61,701 bases of DNA from Desulfobacterales bacterium. Lineage in GTDB: Bacteria > Desulfobacterota > Desulfobacteria > Desulfobacterales > SURF-7. Of this stretch, positions 47,219 through 55,689 are shown one piece after another. The notes below the pieces were generated by a model. The model was given only the letters and a program-made list of their open reading frames with translations, was not told where the DNA came from and searched no databases. The stretch is from NCBI GenBank assembly GCA_018693105.1, contig JABHLN010000006.1, positions 1-61,701 on the forward strand, written 5' to 3'. The stretch's first letter is position 1, and every line of letters starts with the position of its first letter. The position numbers and the translations under genes are program-made.

Positions 47219-47752
47219 ATGAGACTTTCAAAACCCAGAGTAACCCCTATGGATATTTCAGAACTTGATGAGGAGCAACTTGAACTAATTAATCGTGCTT
47301 CAATGGATAGACCCCCCAATATTATTCTCACACTGGCTCGCCACAAAAAGCTGCTTAAACGCTGGCAGGTATTTCTAGGGCATATTCTTAACAAATCAAC
47401 TCTTCCACCACGTGAACGGGAAATTGTAATTTTACGCATCGGCCATCTCTGTCGATCAGGCTATGAGTGGTCACAGCATGTAGAAATCGGTAAAAAAGCC
47501 GGCCTTAAGGATGAGGAGATAGAAAGGATAAAGCTGGGACCTGATGCAAAAGGCTGGTCGCCAATAGACAGTACAATAATTCGCGCTACCGATGAGCTTC
47601 ATTCAGATTCATTTGTTTCTGATACTACATGGAATGAACTGAAACAGACATATAATGACAATCAGTTGATGGACCTTATATTCACTGTGGGAAATTATAC
47701 AATGGTATCCATGGCCCTTAATACATTAGGTGTCCAGCTGGAATCTGAATAA
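47219..47752 (+). CDS. Carboxymuconolactone decarboxylase (AhpD-like) family protein
   Basis: This 177-residue protein carries the CMD/AhpD fold, seen in PPREREIVILRIGHLCRSGYEWSQHVEIGKKAG (recognised in the blocks REREIVILRIGHL and YEWSQHVEIGKKAG). The CxxC pair of peroxidase-type AhpD proteins is absent, so a decarboxylase-like or unknown activity is more likely than a thiol peroxidase. I chose the ATG at 47219 because GGGAG lies five bases upstream, instead of the GTG two codons earlier. Substrate unknown. Confidence 0.85.
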   Translation: MRLSKPRVTPMDISELDEEQLELINRASMDRPPNIILTLARHKKLLKRWQVFLGHILNKSTLPPREREIVILRIGHLCRSGYEWSQHVEIGKKAGLKDEEIERIKLGPDAKGWSPIDSTIIRATDELHSDSFVSDTTWNELKQTYNDNQLMDLIFTVGNYTMVSMALNTLGVQLESE

Positions 47753-47953
47753 TGAACCTTAAGTTACAGAATTTATTATAAAGGTCTGTGCTTTCCAATG
47801 GCTTTTTGGGGAAATAATGTATGTCGATTCAAAATCGTAAAATTAGCACCCAACCATAAACTTATACATTCCCACTATGAGTAAACCGGTTTCAATTCAC
47901 TCCCGTTTAGGGGTGCCATAAATCCAAGGAATAAAGAACCTAATTATTATTGG

Positions 47954-47995
47954 GCCTTGACTATAACAGAAGTTCATCTCTGATATAGTCAAGGC
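47954..47995. terminator. Long hairpin between convergent genes
   Basis: GCCTTGACTATAACAGA pairs with TCTGATATAGTCAAGGC with a single mismatch around a short loop. It lies ten bases beyond the porin stop codon and 200 bases after the CMD gene. The T-tract is poor on both sides, so termination may be inefficient. Confidence 0.6.
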
Positions 47996-48004
47996 TCTTA
48001 TTAT

Positions 48005-49255
48005 TTAATACTCAAAGGCCAGTTTAACAAACAACTCATTTGAATTATCGTCAGCAGTGCTTCCTGCAGCTTTTTCAAACAGGCTTCTTCGATATTCTGC
48101 CATAAGGCTTGTTACAAAATCATCCTTCTCAAAAAGTGTCCATGTAAACCCCATGCCGTACCTGTTATCCGGATGACCGTCCTGGTCCCCAGAAATATCA
48201 TCATTAAATCCCTCGTACCGGAAAGCGATATCAAGCCATTCCGTGGCTTTATATGCAACTGCCGCAAACCATGCAGATTCTTTGTTTTCAATGGCATTCA
48301 TTGAGTTCTTTTCTCTTTGGACAGCCCCGATATATTCTATATCCATAACCAGTTTGCCTTTCTCATAATTTACCATACCACCTAGGGTATTATTTCGCTG
48401 GTCACCACCGGGTTCTGAATTATAAAAAACAGCCATGGTCATGCAGTTTAAAGGTTTTGCAGTTATGTTTGCAATAAATGATGAAACATCATCAGTCTCA
48501 CTATAGGACATATTCATACCCCCTGCCCGCCACGCTGCAGGAACACCTGATGAGTCGATATATGTCCTGTCAAGCTCATAAGCGCCTTCAAGCATCCTGG
48601 ACATAAGCGCTTCGCCTTTATAAAAAGTTATGGAAAAATCCAGATCGTGGCTATCTGCCGCATAACCCATTGTAACACCTGTTTCAGCTATTTCATAAAG
48701 TTCCTGTGTTATGGGATCATTAATCAAATTGTTCTGAAAACATCCAAAAGGCTGCCCTCTCTTACCGCCTGTAAAATAAAAAGGGATCCCTTCTTTTTGA
48801 ATACTAACAATTGCCTCATCCCAGAAAACCCGGTCATTATCATCAAGATCTTCACCCTTTAATACAAGGTTTCCGGTAACAAACTCATGGAAACCGATTT
48901 CAACACCCAGTTCCACGGTACCGATATTCATATTTGAAGTTGAATTATTTACCAGGTTACTACCTGTATCACCGTCATCAGCATAACTGAAATCCAGCTC
49001 AATGCCCCCGGTAACATTAACCCTATTTGCCCAGAAATAAACTCCGCCTTCAGAAACGACCTGACCGCTTTCAGACTTTATATTTTTGATCTTTTCATTC
49101 TTTTCTATAAGCTTTGCCTCAAGCATGCTTACCCTCTCCTTTAATACAACAAGCTCTTTGAGTATAGCTTCGCTGGAAAGATTCCCGCATAAACCATCGG
49201 ATGCTGATGCTACTATGATTACTAAAACAAAAACAAACATAGACCTGTTAAACAT
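48005..49255 (-). CDS. Outer-membrane porin (LbtU-like)
   Basis: This is a 416-residue outer-membrane beta-barrel. It starts with a signal peptide (FVFVLVIIVASASDGLCG), followed by a coiled coil (ILKELVVLKERVSMLEAKL), the usual N-terminal helix of trimeric porins. It then has alternating strands and a C-terminal F-Y residue pair (LAFEY). Relatives are annotated as LbtU-type siderophore porins. I chose the ATG at 49255. It is the last gene of a minus-strand set with two NikK/NikL-like genes, which suggests metal uptake; that link is inferred from position only. Confidence 0.8.
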   Translation of the reverse strand: MFNRSMFVFVLVIIVASASDGLCGNLSSEAILKELVVLKERVSMLEAKLIEKNEKIKNIKSESGQVVSEGGVYFWANRVNVTGGIELDFSYADDGDTGSNLVNNSTSNMNIGTVELGVEIGFHEFVTGNLVLKGEDLDDNDRVFWDEAIVSIQKEGIPFYFTGGKRGQPFGCFQNNLINDPITQELYEIAETGVTMGYAADSHDLDFSITFYKGEALMSRMLEGAYELDRTYIDSSGVPAAWRAGGMNMSYSETDDVSSFIANITAKPLNCMTMAVFYNSEPGGDQRNNTLGGMVNYEKGKLVMDIEYIGAVQREKNSMNAIENKESAWFAAVAYKATEWLDIAFRYEGFNDDISGDQDGHPDNRYGMGFTWTLFEKDDFVTSLMAEYRRSLFEKAAGSTADDNSNELFVKLAFEY

Positions 49256-49273
49256 ATTTTGCCCCCATTTCAA

Positions 49274-49421
49274 TGATATTTCAAAAAATAACATATGGCT
49301 AAATAAAATTCTTTATATACAAGACATATCGGTTGGTCATAAGTGAAGGCATATATCTAGTATGTCTAACTTCTAACCAATCCCTATAACACAGTAGATG
49401 GAGATTTTTACAACGCCATCA
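49274..49421 (+). repeat. Dispersed hairpin repeat, copy that supplies a stop codon
   Basis: This copy has the left end ATGGCTAAATAAAATTCTT and the right end GGAGATTTTTACAACGCCATCA, with arms GGTTGGTCAT/TTCTAACCAA. The right end overlaps the 3' end of the DUF4198 gene. The TGA stop of that gene is the first three bases of the repeat arm, and the hairpin would be its 3' end. Confidence 0.88.
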
Positions 49422-50198
49422 CTTCTGCTGCCATTCCACAAACTCCACCCATATCACAGCTCCCAGCTCAACATCTTTATCTTCACCCTTATATTTCATC
49501 TTTTTATCGGAACCGTTGAGTGCCGCAAAACCCCACCAACCTGACTTTGAAACAGCATAAGTAAAAACACCATTCATATCGGCTTTAACTGTCTGGGTAA
49601 CCATATAGTCAGTAGGAGCCATAGCTTTTCCATCCTGGTTAAAATATTCTACTTCAACAATAGAACCCGGCACCGGTTTACCATCAAGCATAACAACACC
49701 CTGAAATACATTTCCTGCGTAAAGACCGAATGGTCTTGTCAGAGGAACAATTTCTGTTTTCAAACCCAGTGGCTCATCCCATCCGTCTTCATATCCAAAT
49801 GAGGCAATTACAGTTTTTGTATAATGAATAATAAAACAATCTTCCGCCGGTTCCCAATATGGTTCAGGTTCCATAAAGAAGGCATAAACACCCGGTCGTT
49901 TAACCTTGTAATTTATAGTCCATGCGGTATTTTCAAACACCTTCGTCTCTTTCAATGCCCCAAGAAGATTTTGGACTTTCCCATCGCTTACAACCGAAAA
50001 TTTAGCCGGCTTAACCATGATCATGCCGATACCTTCAAAAGGATGAGAAAAAGAAATATTTAGAGAAACCTTTTGTTTATCTCCCTGCATAACCATACTA
50101 TCAGATGGAACAAGCATGCCGAAATGAGCAAGTGCATTACCTGTCATCATTAATAAAAAAACTCCTGCCGTAAATAAAACTTTTGTTTTTTTTCTCAT
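49419..50198 (-). CDS. Periplasmic DUF4198 protein, NikK-like (Ni/Co uptake accessory)
   Basis: This 259-residue secreted protein has a signal peptide ending in GNALA, so the mature protein starts AHFGMLVPSD. A mature N-terminal His is characteristic of DUF4198/NikK proteins that accompany ECF-type nickel or cobalt transporters. The rest is beta-rich (FSHPFEGIGM, VKRPGVYAFF, LYAGNVFQGVV). I chose the second ATG (50198), six bases after AGGAG. No transporter core genes are nearby. Its stop codon comes from the adjoining repeat. Confidence 0.78.
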   Translation of the reverse strand: MRKKTKVLFTAGVFLLMMTGNALAHFGMLVPSDSMVMQGDKQKVSLNISFSHPFEGIGMIMVKPAKFSVVSDGKVQNLLGALKETKVFENTAWTINYKVKRPGVYAFFMEPEPYWEPAEDCFIIHYTKTVIASFGYEDGWDEPLGLKTEIVPLTRPFGLYAGNVFQGVVMLDGKPVPGSIVEVEYFNQDGKAMAPTDYMVTQTVKADMNGVFTYAVSKSGWWGFAALNGSDKKMKYKGEDKDVELGAVIWVEFVEWQQK

Positions 50199-50216
50199 TT
50201 TCATCTCCTTATATTA

Positions 50217-50357
50217 ATAAATATAACTGATGGTTAAGTATAAATCTTCATATATTAGGCATATTGGTTAATTAGTGAAGAAGACATACATGTAGTATGT
50301 CGAATTTCTGATAAACGAATATAACGCAGTATATGGAGACTTTTTACGACACCATCT
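50217..50357 (+). repeat. Dispersed hairpin repeat, copy in the leader of the NikK-like gene
   Basis: This copy reads ACTGATGGTTAAGTATAAAT at the left, GACATACATGTAGTATGTCG at the centre, and GGAGACTTTTTACGACACCATC at the right. It lies between the structured leader at 50361-50480 and the start codon of the NikK-like gene. A transcript from upstream must pass through it before reaching that gene. Confidence 0.88.
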
Positions 50358-50360
50358 AAA

Positions 50361-50480
50361 AATAAAAAAAGCCGCAAAGGTAATACAGGTATCCGATACC
50401 TGAAACCGCCTTCATGGCTTGATGATTATCTTGTAATATGACCGGCTCTTCCGACTTCAATCGGAATTTTTCATCAATCT
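50361..50480 (-). promoter_or_regulatory. Structured leader with terminator (element 2), upstream of NikK-like gene
   Basis: On the minus strand a stem-loop (TTCCGATTGAAGTCGGAA) is followed by AGCC, AAGCCATGAAGG, a strong hairpin (CAGGTATC/GATACCTG), then CTTTGCGGC and seven T. The order AGCCAYGAAGG, hairpin, YTTTGYGGC, T-run also occurs in front of the NikL-like gene. It is a terminator with conserved flanks, which suggests an attenuator or riboswitch. I cannot match it to a known riboswitch class. Confidence 0.5.
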
Positions 50481-50599
50481 TGTCCGGTTTTTTTCAGGTA
50501 AATATTATTCCCGTACCGAAGAGTATAATTTTACCTTGATTCAAAGATGCAAAACGATAGTCAACTGATAAAGAATTTTTCCATAATTTATATTATTTA

Positions 50600-50750
50600 T
50601 ATACTCGTAAAAAGCACAACAGATTGCTAAGTAAAAATCTTCATATACAAGGCATAATGTTTGGTCAGTCGTGAAGGCATACATGTAGTATGTCAAACGT
50701 CTGGCCAAACATTATAACGCAGTAGATGGTGACTTTTTACGACGCAATCA
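50600..50750 (+). repeat. Dispersed hairpin repeat directly abutting a stop codon
   Basis: This copy has ACTCGTAAAAAGCACAAC and GATTGCTAAGTAAAAATCTT at the left and GACTTTTTACGACGCAATCA at the right, with arms TTTGGTCAG and CTGGCCAAAC. Its last base is directly next to the TAG stop codon of the NikL-like gene, with no spacer. Confidence 0.9.
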
Positions 50751-51368
50751 CTATTTTTCTTTGCTTTTAAAATAAAGAGCAATCCCAACAAGTCCTAATA
50801 TGTAGCCAAAACCACCCATTATATCGGTAAAATCGGGCCCCTTTTCTTCCCGGATTTTTGCAATAGTCCTTGAAACAGGCTTCAACCTTGAATCAACAAC
50901 CTCTTCCACAACCTTTCTTATCTGTTCAATATCAACTGAAACTTTAGTGGATGCTACCTTTACGTCTTCTTCTTCTTTATTAATGAGAGTCGATGTTAAA
51001 GTAGCGTTATCCTCCTGAAGTTCATCTGCTTTTAATAGATATTCAGCTTTATGTCCCATACTGGATTCCATAACAATTCGAAGATCTGATTTGACCGGAA
51101 TCTTGAACGAAAATGCACCTTTTCTATTTGTTACCCCTTCCAATAATTTTTTGCCTGACATGTCAAAAACTTCAACATGCCCTCCAATTACTTTCTTTTT
51201 TCCACTGAAATAACTGTCAACATAAACGGTATCACCTTCACCCCATGCAAAAAGATAAACCTTGTGAGCATAAACCGATGAGGTAAAACTTAATAAGAAG
51301 AATAAGATTGTCATGGTTAAAAAAAATCGACCGAGTAAGATAAACGAAAAATATTTTTTCCCCTTCAT
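50751..51368 (-). CDS. NikL/CbiL-like periplasmic protein with C-terminal membrane anchor
   Basis: This 205-residue protein has a signal peptide (ILFFLLSFTSSVYA), so the mature protein starts AHKVYLFAWGEGD. This is the start typical of NikL-type accessory proteins of nickel/cobalt ECF transporters. A carboxypeptidase-like beta domain follows (VEVFDMSGKKLLEGVTNRKG), then a helical linker and a C-terminal transmembrane helix (MGGFGYILGLVGIALYF). The start is well supported by GAGGA. It is the first gene of the group with NikK-like and porin genes. No NikM, NikQ or NikO gene is present in the window. Confidence 0.8.
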   Translation of the reverse strand: MKGKKYFSFILLGRFFLTMTILFFLLSFTSSVYAHKVYLFAWGEGDTVYVDSYFSGKKKVIGGHVEVFDMSGKKLLEGVTNRKGAFSFKIPVKSDLRIVMESSMGHKAEYLLKADELQEDNATLTSTLINKEEEDVKVASTKVSVDIEQIRKVVEEVVDSRLKPVSRTIAKIREEKGPDFTDIMGGFGYILGLVGIALYFKSKEK

Positions 51369-51387
51369 AATATATTCCTCATCATGT

Positions 51388-51495
51388 CAAAAAAAAAGCC
51401 ACAAACTTTGAGGGACTTTTAATTCCATCTCAAACCTTCGTGGCTGTTTTAATAATTTAAAATTTTTTGCCTATCGGGCTTCATACCCGTTAAAA
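51388..51495 (-). promoter_or_regulatory. Structured leader with terminator (element 1), upstream of NikL-like gene
   Basis: On the minus strand the order is a small stem-loop (CGGGTATGAAGCCCG), AGGC, an AT-rich stretch, then AGCCACGAAGGTTTGAG pairing with CTCAAAGTTTGTGGCT, and nine T. It lies directly before the start of the NikL-like gene. The similarity to the element at 50361-50480 includes the TGAAG loop, the AGCCAYGAAGG block and the terminator. It may sense a metal or a cofactor, but no known class fits. Confidence 0.5.
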
Positions 51496-51552
51496 AAAAA
51501 CTATTATAATCAATCAATTTTGTCAATATCTATTTTCTTAAACACTCACCTT

Positions 51553-51712
51553 TGATTAACTCGTAAAAAGTCAACTCGGGATGGCAAAGTAAAAAGTTCA
51601 AGATCAGGGCGGCGCAAAATTCGAGGAATGAGGTGTACTTAAAGTACGACGCAGTGATCCCGCCATGGCGGGACAGCGTAACGCAGACATTGAACTTTTT
51701 ACGAAGCCATCA
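51553..51712 (+). repeat. Dispersed hairpin repeat, divergent subfamily
   Basis: Outer parts match the family (TGATTAACTCGTAAAAAGTC, GATGGCAAAGTAAAAAGTTC, and GAACTTTTTACGAAGCCATC at the right). The interior is different and more GC-rich, containing a CCCGCCATGGCGGG palindrome and GTACTTAAAGTAC. This shows that the ends are conserved while the centre has been exchanged. It lies between the NikL leader and the dsr promoter. Confidence 0.85.
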
Positions 51713-51828
51713 CCTTAATACCGGTACTTTTATATATCAGGCCTTCAACTCCTAACTTTAAAATGTGTCGCTACAATCTTTTATGGTTTCAGAAATTTTA
51801 TTATAAATATCCATTTCTTGATTTATCC

Positions 51829-51859
51829 TTGACAGGAAATTATGTGTTGTCTATATAAT
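51829..51859 (+). promoter_or_regulatory. Sigma-70 promoter of the dsr operon
   Basis: TTGACA (51829-51834) is followed after 17 bases by TATATA, overlapping a TATAAT (51854-51859). This near-consensus promoter fits constitutive, strong expression of the dsr operon. Transcription would begin about 90 bases before the first gene. Confidence 0.75.
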
Positions 51860-51959
51860 CTTTTGGTCAGAATTCCGGTGAAATATCGGATTTATTTGAA
51901 TATGGGTGATTTCTTCAGGTCTCTAATTGAGACATGAAATATTGGAGTTACATTTAATA

Positions 51960-52502
51960 ATGTTACTGAATAAGCTCCTTGAGCATAAAAAAAAAGAGAT
52001 TGTTAAAAAATGGTTTGAAATAATTGCTTCAACCTATCCTAACGATACTGCCGGATTTTTAAAAAAGGAAAAAGACAGTTTTGCAAATCCGGTTGGAAGC
52101 ACAAACATACAGGGCCTTGGTGCTGTTCTTGATGAATTAATCAACGGTCCTGACCGGGAAACAATTACATCTTTTCTTGATCCCATTATCAGGATAAGAG
52201 CTGTTCAGAAATTCACTCCTTCAGAAGCTGTCTCGTTTACAATAAGTTTAAAGAAAATTATACGAGACACTCTTGCCAGGGAAATCGTTGAACAAAACCT
52301 GGAAAAAGACATACTTGAATTTGAATCAAAAATTGACGATCTTTGTCTGATCGCTTTTGACATATTCATGGGGTGCCGGGAACAGATATATAAATACAAG
52401 GCAAACCATGTAAAAGATAGAACCCTTAAATTATTGCAGAAGGCGGATTTGTTGTGTGAAGTTCCGGATATGGACTCGGATATCACACCGCGTAATTTTT
52501 AA
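51960..52502 (+). CDS. RsbRD_N-type protein preceding dsrMKJOP
   Basis: This is a 180-residue helical protein. LLEHKKKEIVKKWFEIIASTYP and the segment KKEKDSFANPVGSTN (read as motif FANPVG) match the RsbRD N-terminal (non-heme globin-like sensor) domain. Genes of this type regularly precede dsrM in sulfate reducers. I chose the ATG at 51960, where the family normally starts. The frame could begin earlier at a TTG, but those residues are not conserved. A role in regulating or assembling the Dsr complex is inferred from position. Confidence 0.8.
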   Translation: MLLNKLLEHKKKEIVKKWFEIIASTYPNDTAGFLKKEKDSFANPVGSTNIQGLGAVLDELINGPDRETITSFLDPIIRIRAVQKFTPSEAVSFTISLKKIIRDTLAREIVEQNLEKDILEFESKIDDLCLIAFDIFMGCREQIYKYKANHVKDRTLKLLQKADLLCEVPDMDSDITPRNF

Positions 52503-52623
52503 TATACCACGGCTGAAACAATTTATGTTTACCGGGTCATAAGCACTAAGCAGTAGCCGGTATTGAAAAATATGAATCAACATATATAAATTGTTAGAAA
52601 GCCATAAAGTGAGGTAAATGTAA

Positions 52624-53673
52624 ATGAATGGAAATTATATATTTTCCCTCATAACTGTTGTTGTCCTCGGCTTACTTGCCTTTTTTGGTACGACAGTCTT
52701 CGGGCTTCAATACTTATTCGGGGTTATTGTACCCTATGCATGCGTCATATGGTTTGTTTTCGGGATTTTAAAACGTATGCTTGGTTGGGCAAACTCTCCT
52801 GTTCCATTTCGCATAACGACAACATGCGGCCAGCAAAAATCCCTGCCATGGATCAAGCAAAACAGGATTGACAACCCTTCCACAGGTATCGAGACAATAA
52901 TCAGAATGATCCTGGAGATCGTACTCTTTCGCTCATTATTTAGAAATACAAAAAGCGATATCACGGCATCAGGAAAAGTTACTTATATTTGGGAAAAGTG
53001 GCTTTGGGTTGGCGCCCTTGCTTTTCACTACTCCTTTCTGGTTGTAATCGTAAGGCATATGCGTTTTTTTACCGACCCTGTTCCATACCTGATAAGCATG
53101 TTGGAATACTTCGACAGTCTATTTAAGATTGAGTTTGTCGGTGAGGTTGTGGGTACATCCCTGCAGATCGGTTTACCGGGATTTTTTATATCCGGCCTGG
53201 TTCTTCTTGCAGCAATACTTTTTTTGTTCTCTAGAAGAGTCCTTATCTCACAGGTCAGGTACATTTCACTGCCCGCTGATTTTTTCCCGCTTTTCCTGTT
53301 AATGGGTATCGCCGGTACAGGTATATTTATGAGATATTTTTCAAAGGTTGATATCATAAGTATAAAAGAACTCACCATGGGACTGGCTACTTTTTGTATA
53401 CCCGATGGTGCTGTTTTAGCAGGTTTGAGTTCGGTTTTTTATATTCACCTGTTCCTTGTTTGTATTTTGCTGGCTTATTTCCCTTTCAGCAAGCTTATGC
53501 ACATGGGTGGAGTCTTTTTAAGCCCCACAAGAAACCTCCCAAACAACAGCCGTGCACGTAGACACATTAATCCATGGAATTATCCTGTAAAAGTTCATAC
53601 ATATGATGAGTATGAAGATGAATTCAGGGAGAAAATGATAGAAGCTGGGCTTCCAGTTGAAAAGGAGTCATAA
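52624..53673 (+). CDS. dsrM: DsrM, membrane cytochrome b of the DsrMKJOP complex
   Basis: This is a 349-residue NarI-like integral membrane protein with about six helices, including LITVVVLGLLAFFGTTVFGL and FFISGLVLLAAILFLF. Histidines for two b-type hemes lie in the hydrophobic segments (for example ALAFHYSFLVVIVRHM). It takes part in quinone-linked electron transfer to DsrK. The stop overlaps the dsrK start (TAATG), so the two are coupled. Confidence 0.95.
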   Translation: MNGNYIFSLITVVVLGLLAFFGTTVFGLQYLFGVIVPYACVIWFVFGILKRMLGWANSPVPFRITTTCGQQKSLPWIKQNRIDNPSTGIETIIRMILEIVLFRSLFRNTKSDITASGKVTYIWEKWLWVGALAFHYSFLVVIVRHMRFFTDPVPYLISMLEYFDSLFKIEFVGEVVGTSLQIGLPGFFISGLVLLAAILFLFSRRVLISQVRYISLPADFFPLFLLMGIAGTGIFMRYFSKVDIISIKELTMGLATFCIPDGAVLAGLSSVFYIHLFLVCILLAYFPFSKLMHMGGVFLSPTRNLPNNSRARRHINPWNYPVKVHTYDEYEDEFREKMIEAGLPVEKES

Positions 53674-55307
53674 TGGTAGATGTTCCAAAACCCGAAGAAT
53701 TAATAAAAGTTGATAATAAGCCTCCGGCAAAAGGATGGATGGATGTTCCACCTGATATCTCTGCCGGGAAATACCCGTACCCTGCGCAACCCAAATCATT
53801 GAAATACCTCGATCTTCCCAATCCAAGGGACTGGTCTCCTCTTGATGACGACTGGCAGCTGCCGGAAAACTGGAAAGAGATTGTACATGAGGGCTTGAAA
53901 GAACGTCTTGATAAATACAGATCGTTAAAAGTCTTCATGGATACCTGTGTAAGATGCGGCGCATGTGCTGACAAATGCCACTTCTATATAGGTTCCGGTG
54001 ATCCTAAAAACATGCCGGTACTAAGAGCCGAACTATTAAGATCAATTTACAGAAATGATTTTACTGCAGCCGGGAAAATAATGAGTTTATTCCCGGGCGG
54101 CAAACGACTTGCAGGTGCACGGACTCTTACAAAAGACATAATCAAGGAATGGTTTTCCTATTTTTATCAATGTTCTGAATGCCGCAGATGTTCTGTGTTC
54201 TGTCCTTACGGCATCGATACTGCGGAAATCACTATGATGGGAAGAGAGCTTCTCAATCTTCTCGGGATAAATATCCACTGGATCAAGGATCCGGTATCCA
54301 ACTGCTTCAGAACAGGAAACCATCTTGGAATTCAGCCGCAGAACTTCAAGGAAATAGTTGAATTCTTCTGCGAAGATATTGAAGAGATAACAGGGGTTAC
54401 GATCAATCCATCCTTTAACAGGAAGGGGGCTGAAATACTCTTTATCACCCCGTCCGGAGACGCATTTGCAGATCCGGGAACATATACATTCATGGGTTAC
54501 CTGCTTCTTTTCGAACACATCGGGCTTGATTACACATTCAGTACATATGCATCCGAAGGCGGAAACTTCGGTCTGTTTACATCAGCCGAAATGATGAAAC
54601 GCTTGAATTCAAAGATGTATGCAGAAGCCAGCAGACTTGGTGTAAAATGGATACTGGGTGGAGAGTGCGGTCATATGTGGCGGGTCATTAATCAGTATAT
54701 GGATACAATGAACGGACCCGCAGATTTTCTTGAAATGCCGGTTTCACCGATTACCGGGACAAAATTTGAAAATGCGGCTTCAACAAAAATGGTTCATATT
54801 GCTGAATTTACAGCTGATCTTATAAGACATAATAAGCTTAAGCTTGATCCGAGCAGAAATGATCACCTGGTTGTTACCTATCACGACTCGTGCAACCCGG
54901 CTAGGGCTATGGGGCTGTTTGAAGAGCCTCGATACGTTATAAATAATGTATGCAACAACTTTTATGAAATGCCTGAAAGCACTATCAAAGAAAACACATT
55001 CTGCTGCGGAAGCGGATCAGGTTTGAACACTGAAGAAATTATGGAAACCAGACTGCAAGGCGGTCTGCCTAGAGCAAATGCCGTAAAACATGTTCACGAC
55101 AAAAACGGAGTCAACATGCTTTCCTGCGTTTGTGCCATTGACAGGGCTGTTTTCCCTCCCCTTATGGATTACTGGGTTCCGGGTGTTGATGTTACCGGAG
55201 TTCATGAACTCGTTGGTAACGCTCTTGTAATGGAAGGTGAAATTGAGAGAACAACCAACTTGCGATTCGAACCCTTAGGAGATACGGAGGGTGATTCTGA
55301 TGAATGA
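53673..55307 (+). CDS. dsrK: DsrK, cytoplasmic heterodisulfide-reductase-like subunit
   Basis: This 544-residue iron-sulfur protein has two 4Fe-4S motifs: C92, C95, C98, C102 and C167, C170, C173, C177. A CCG-type catalytic site follows (HDSCNPARAMG and FCCGSGSG), related to HdrD. It is thought to reduce the DsrC trisulfide formed by dissimilatory sulfite reductase. It is the catalytic subunit of the DsrMKJOP complex. The end overlaps dsrJ by eight bases. Confidence 0.95.
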   Translation: MVDVPKPEELIKVDNKPPAKGWMDVPPDISAGKYPYPAQPKSLKYLDLPNPRDWSPLDDDWQLPENWKEIVHEGLKERLDKYRSLKVFMDTCVRCGACADKCHFYIGSGDPKNMPVLRAELLRSIYRNDFTAAGKIMSLFPGGKRLAGARTLTKDIIKEWFSYFYQCSECRRCSVFCPYGIDTAEITMMGRELLNLLGINIHWIKDPVSNCFRTGNHLGIQPQNFKEIVEFFCEDIEEITGVTINPSFNRKGAEILFITPSGDAFADPGTYTFMGYLLLFEHIGLDYTFSTYASEGGNFGLFTSAEMMKRLNSKMYAEASRLGVKWILGGECGHMWRVINQYMDTMNGPADFLEMPVSPITGTKFENAASTKMVHIAEFTADLIRHNKLKLDPSRNDHLVVTYHDSCNPARAMGLFEEPRYVINNVCNNFYEMPESTIKENTFCCGSGSGLNTEEIMETRLQGGLPRANAVKHVHDKNGVNMLSCVCAIDRAVFPPLMDYWVPGVDVTGVHELVGNALVMEGEIERTTNLRFEPLGDTEGDSDE

Positions 55308-55689
55308 TAAATTAAAGGTTATAGCAGGGCTGATAGTCTTTTTTGCTATTTTCTCTTATCCGTTTTGGAATAATATTTTTAACAAGGAAAATCCTGAGCA
55401 TAAACCGGTTTTATCAGCAGAAGCGGAAAAAGCGAAAGAATGTGTGAGATCAAAAGATTATATGACCAAAGAGCATATGCAACTTCTTGATATCTGGAGA
55501 GACAAAGTTGTGCGTAGCGGAGAAAGAGTATACAAATATGGAAATGGCAAAGAATATAACATGAGCCTTTCAAATACCTGTCTTGGCTGTCATACAAGCA
55601 AGGCGGAGTTTTGTGACAGATGTCACGATTATGCTTCGGTAAAACCCTATTGTTGGGATTGTCATATAGATCCAAAGGAGAATAAGTGA
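55300..55689 (+). CDS. dsrJ: DsrJ, triheme periplasmic cytochrome c
   Basis: This is a 129-residue protein. One N-terminal anchor helix (VIAGLIVFFAIFSYPFWN) is followed by three CxxCH heme sites (CLGCH, CDRCH, CWDCH) near the C terminus, as expected. I chose the ATG at 55300 (GGAGG nine bases upstream), overlapping the dsrK stop. It passes electrons within the periplasmic part of the complex. Confidence 0.95.
   Translation: MNDKLKVIAGLIVFFAIFSYPFWNNIFNKENPEHKPVLSAEAEKAKECVRSKDYMTKEHMQLLDIWRDKVVRSGERVYKYGNGKEYNMSLSNTCLGCHTSKAEFCDRCHDYASVKPYCWDCHIDPKENK

Noticed and set aside
50361..51495. Cobalamin or NiCo riboswitch
   Set aside because: The B12-box and other conserved blocks of the cobalamin class are not present, and the NiCo four-way junction blocks are missing. 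I list the elements as unclassified leaders.
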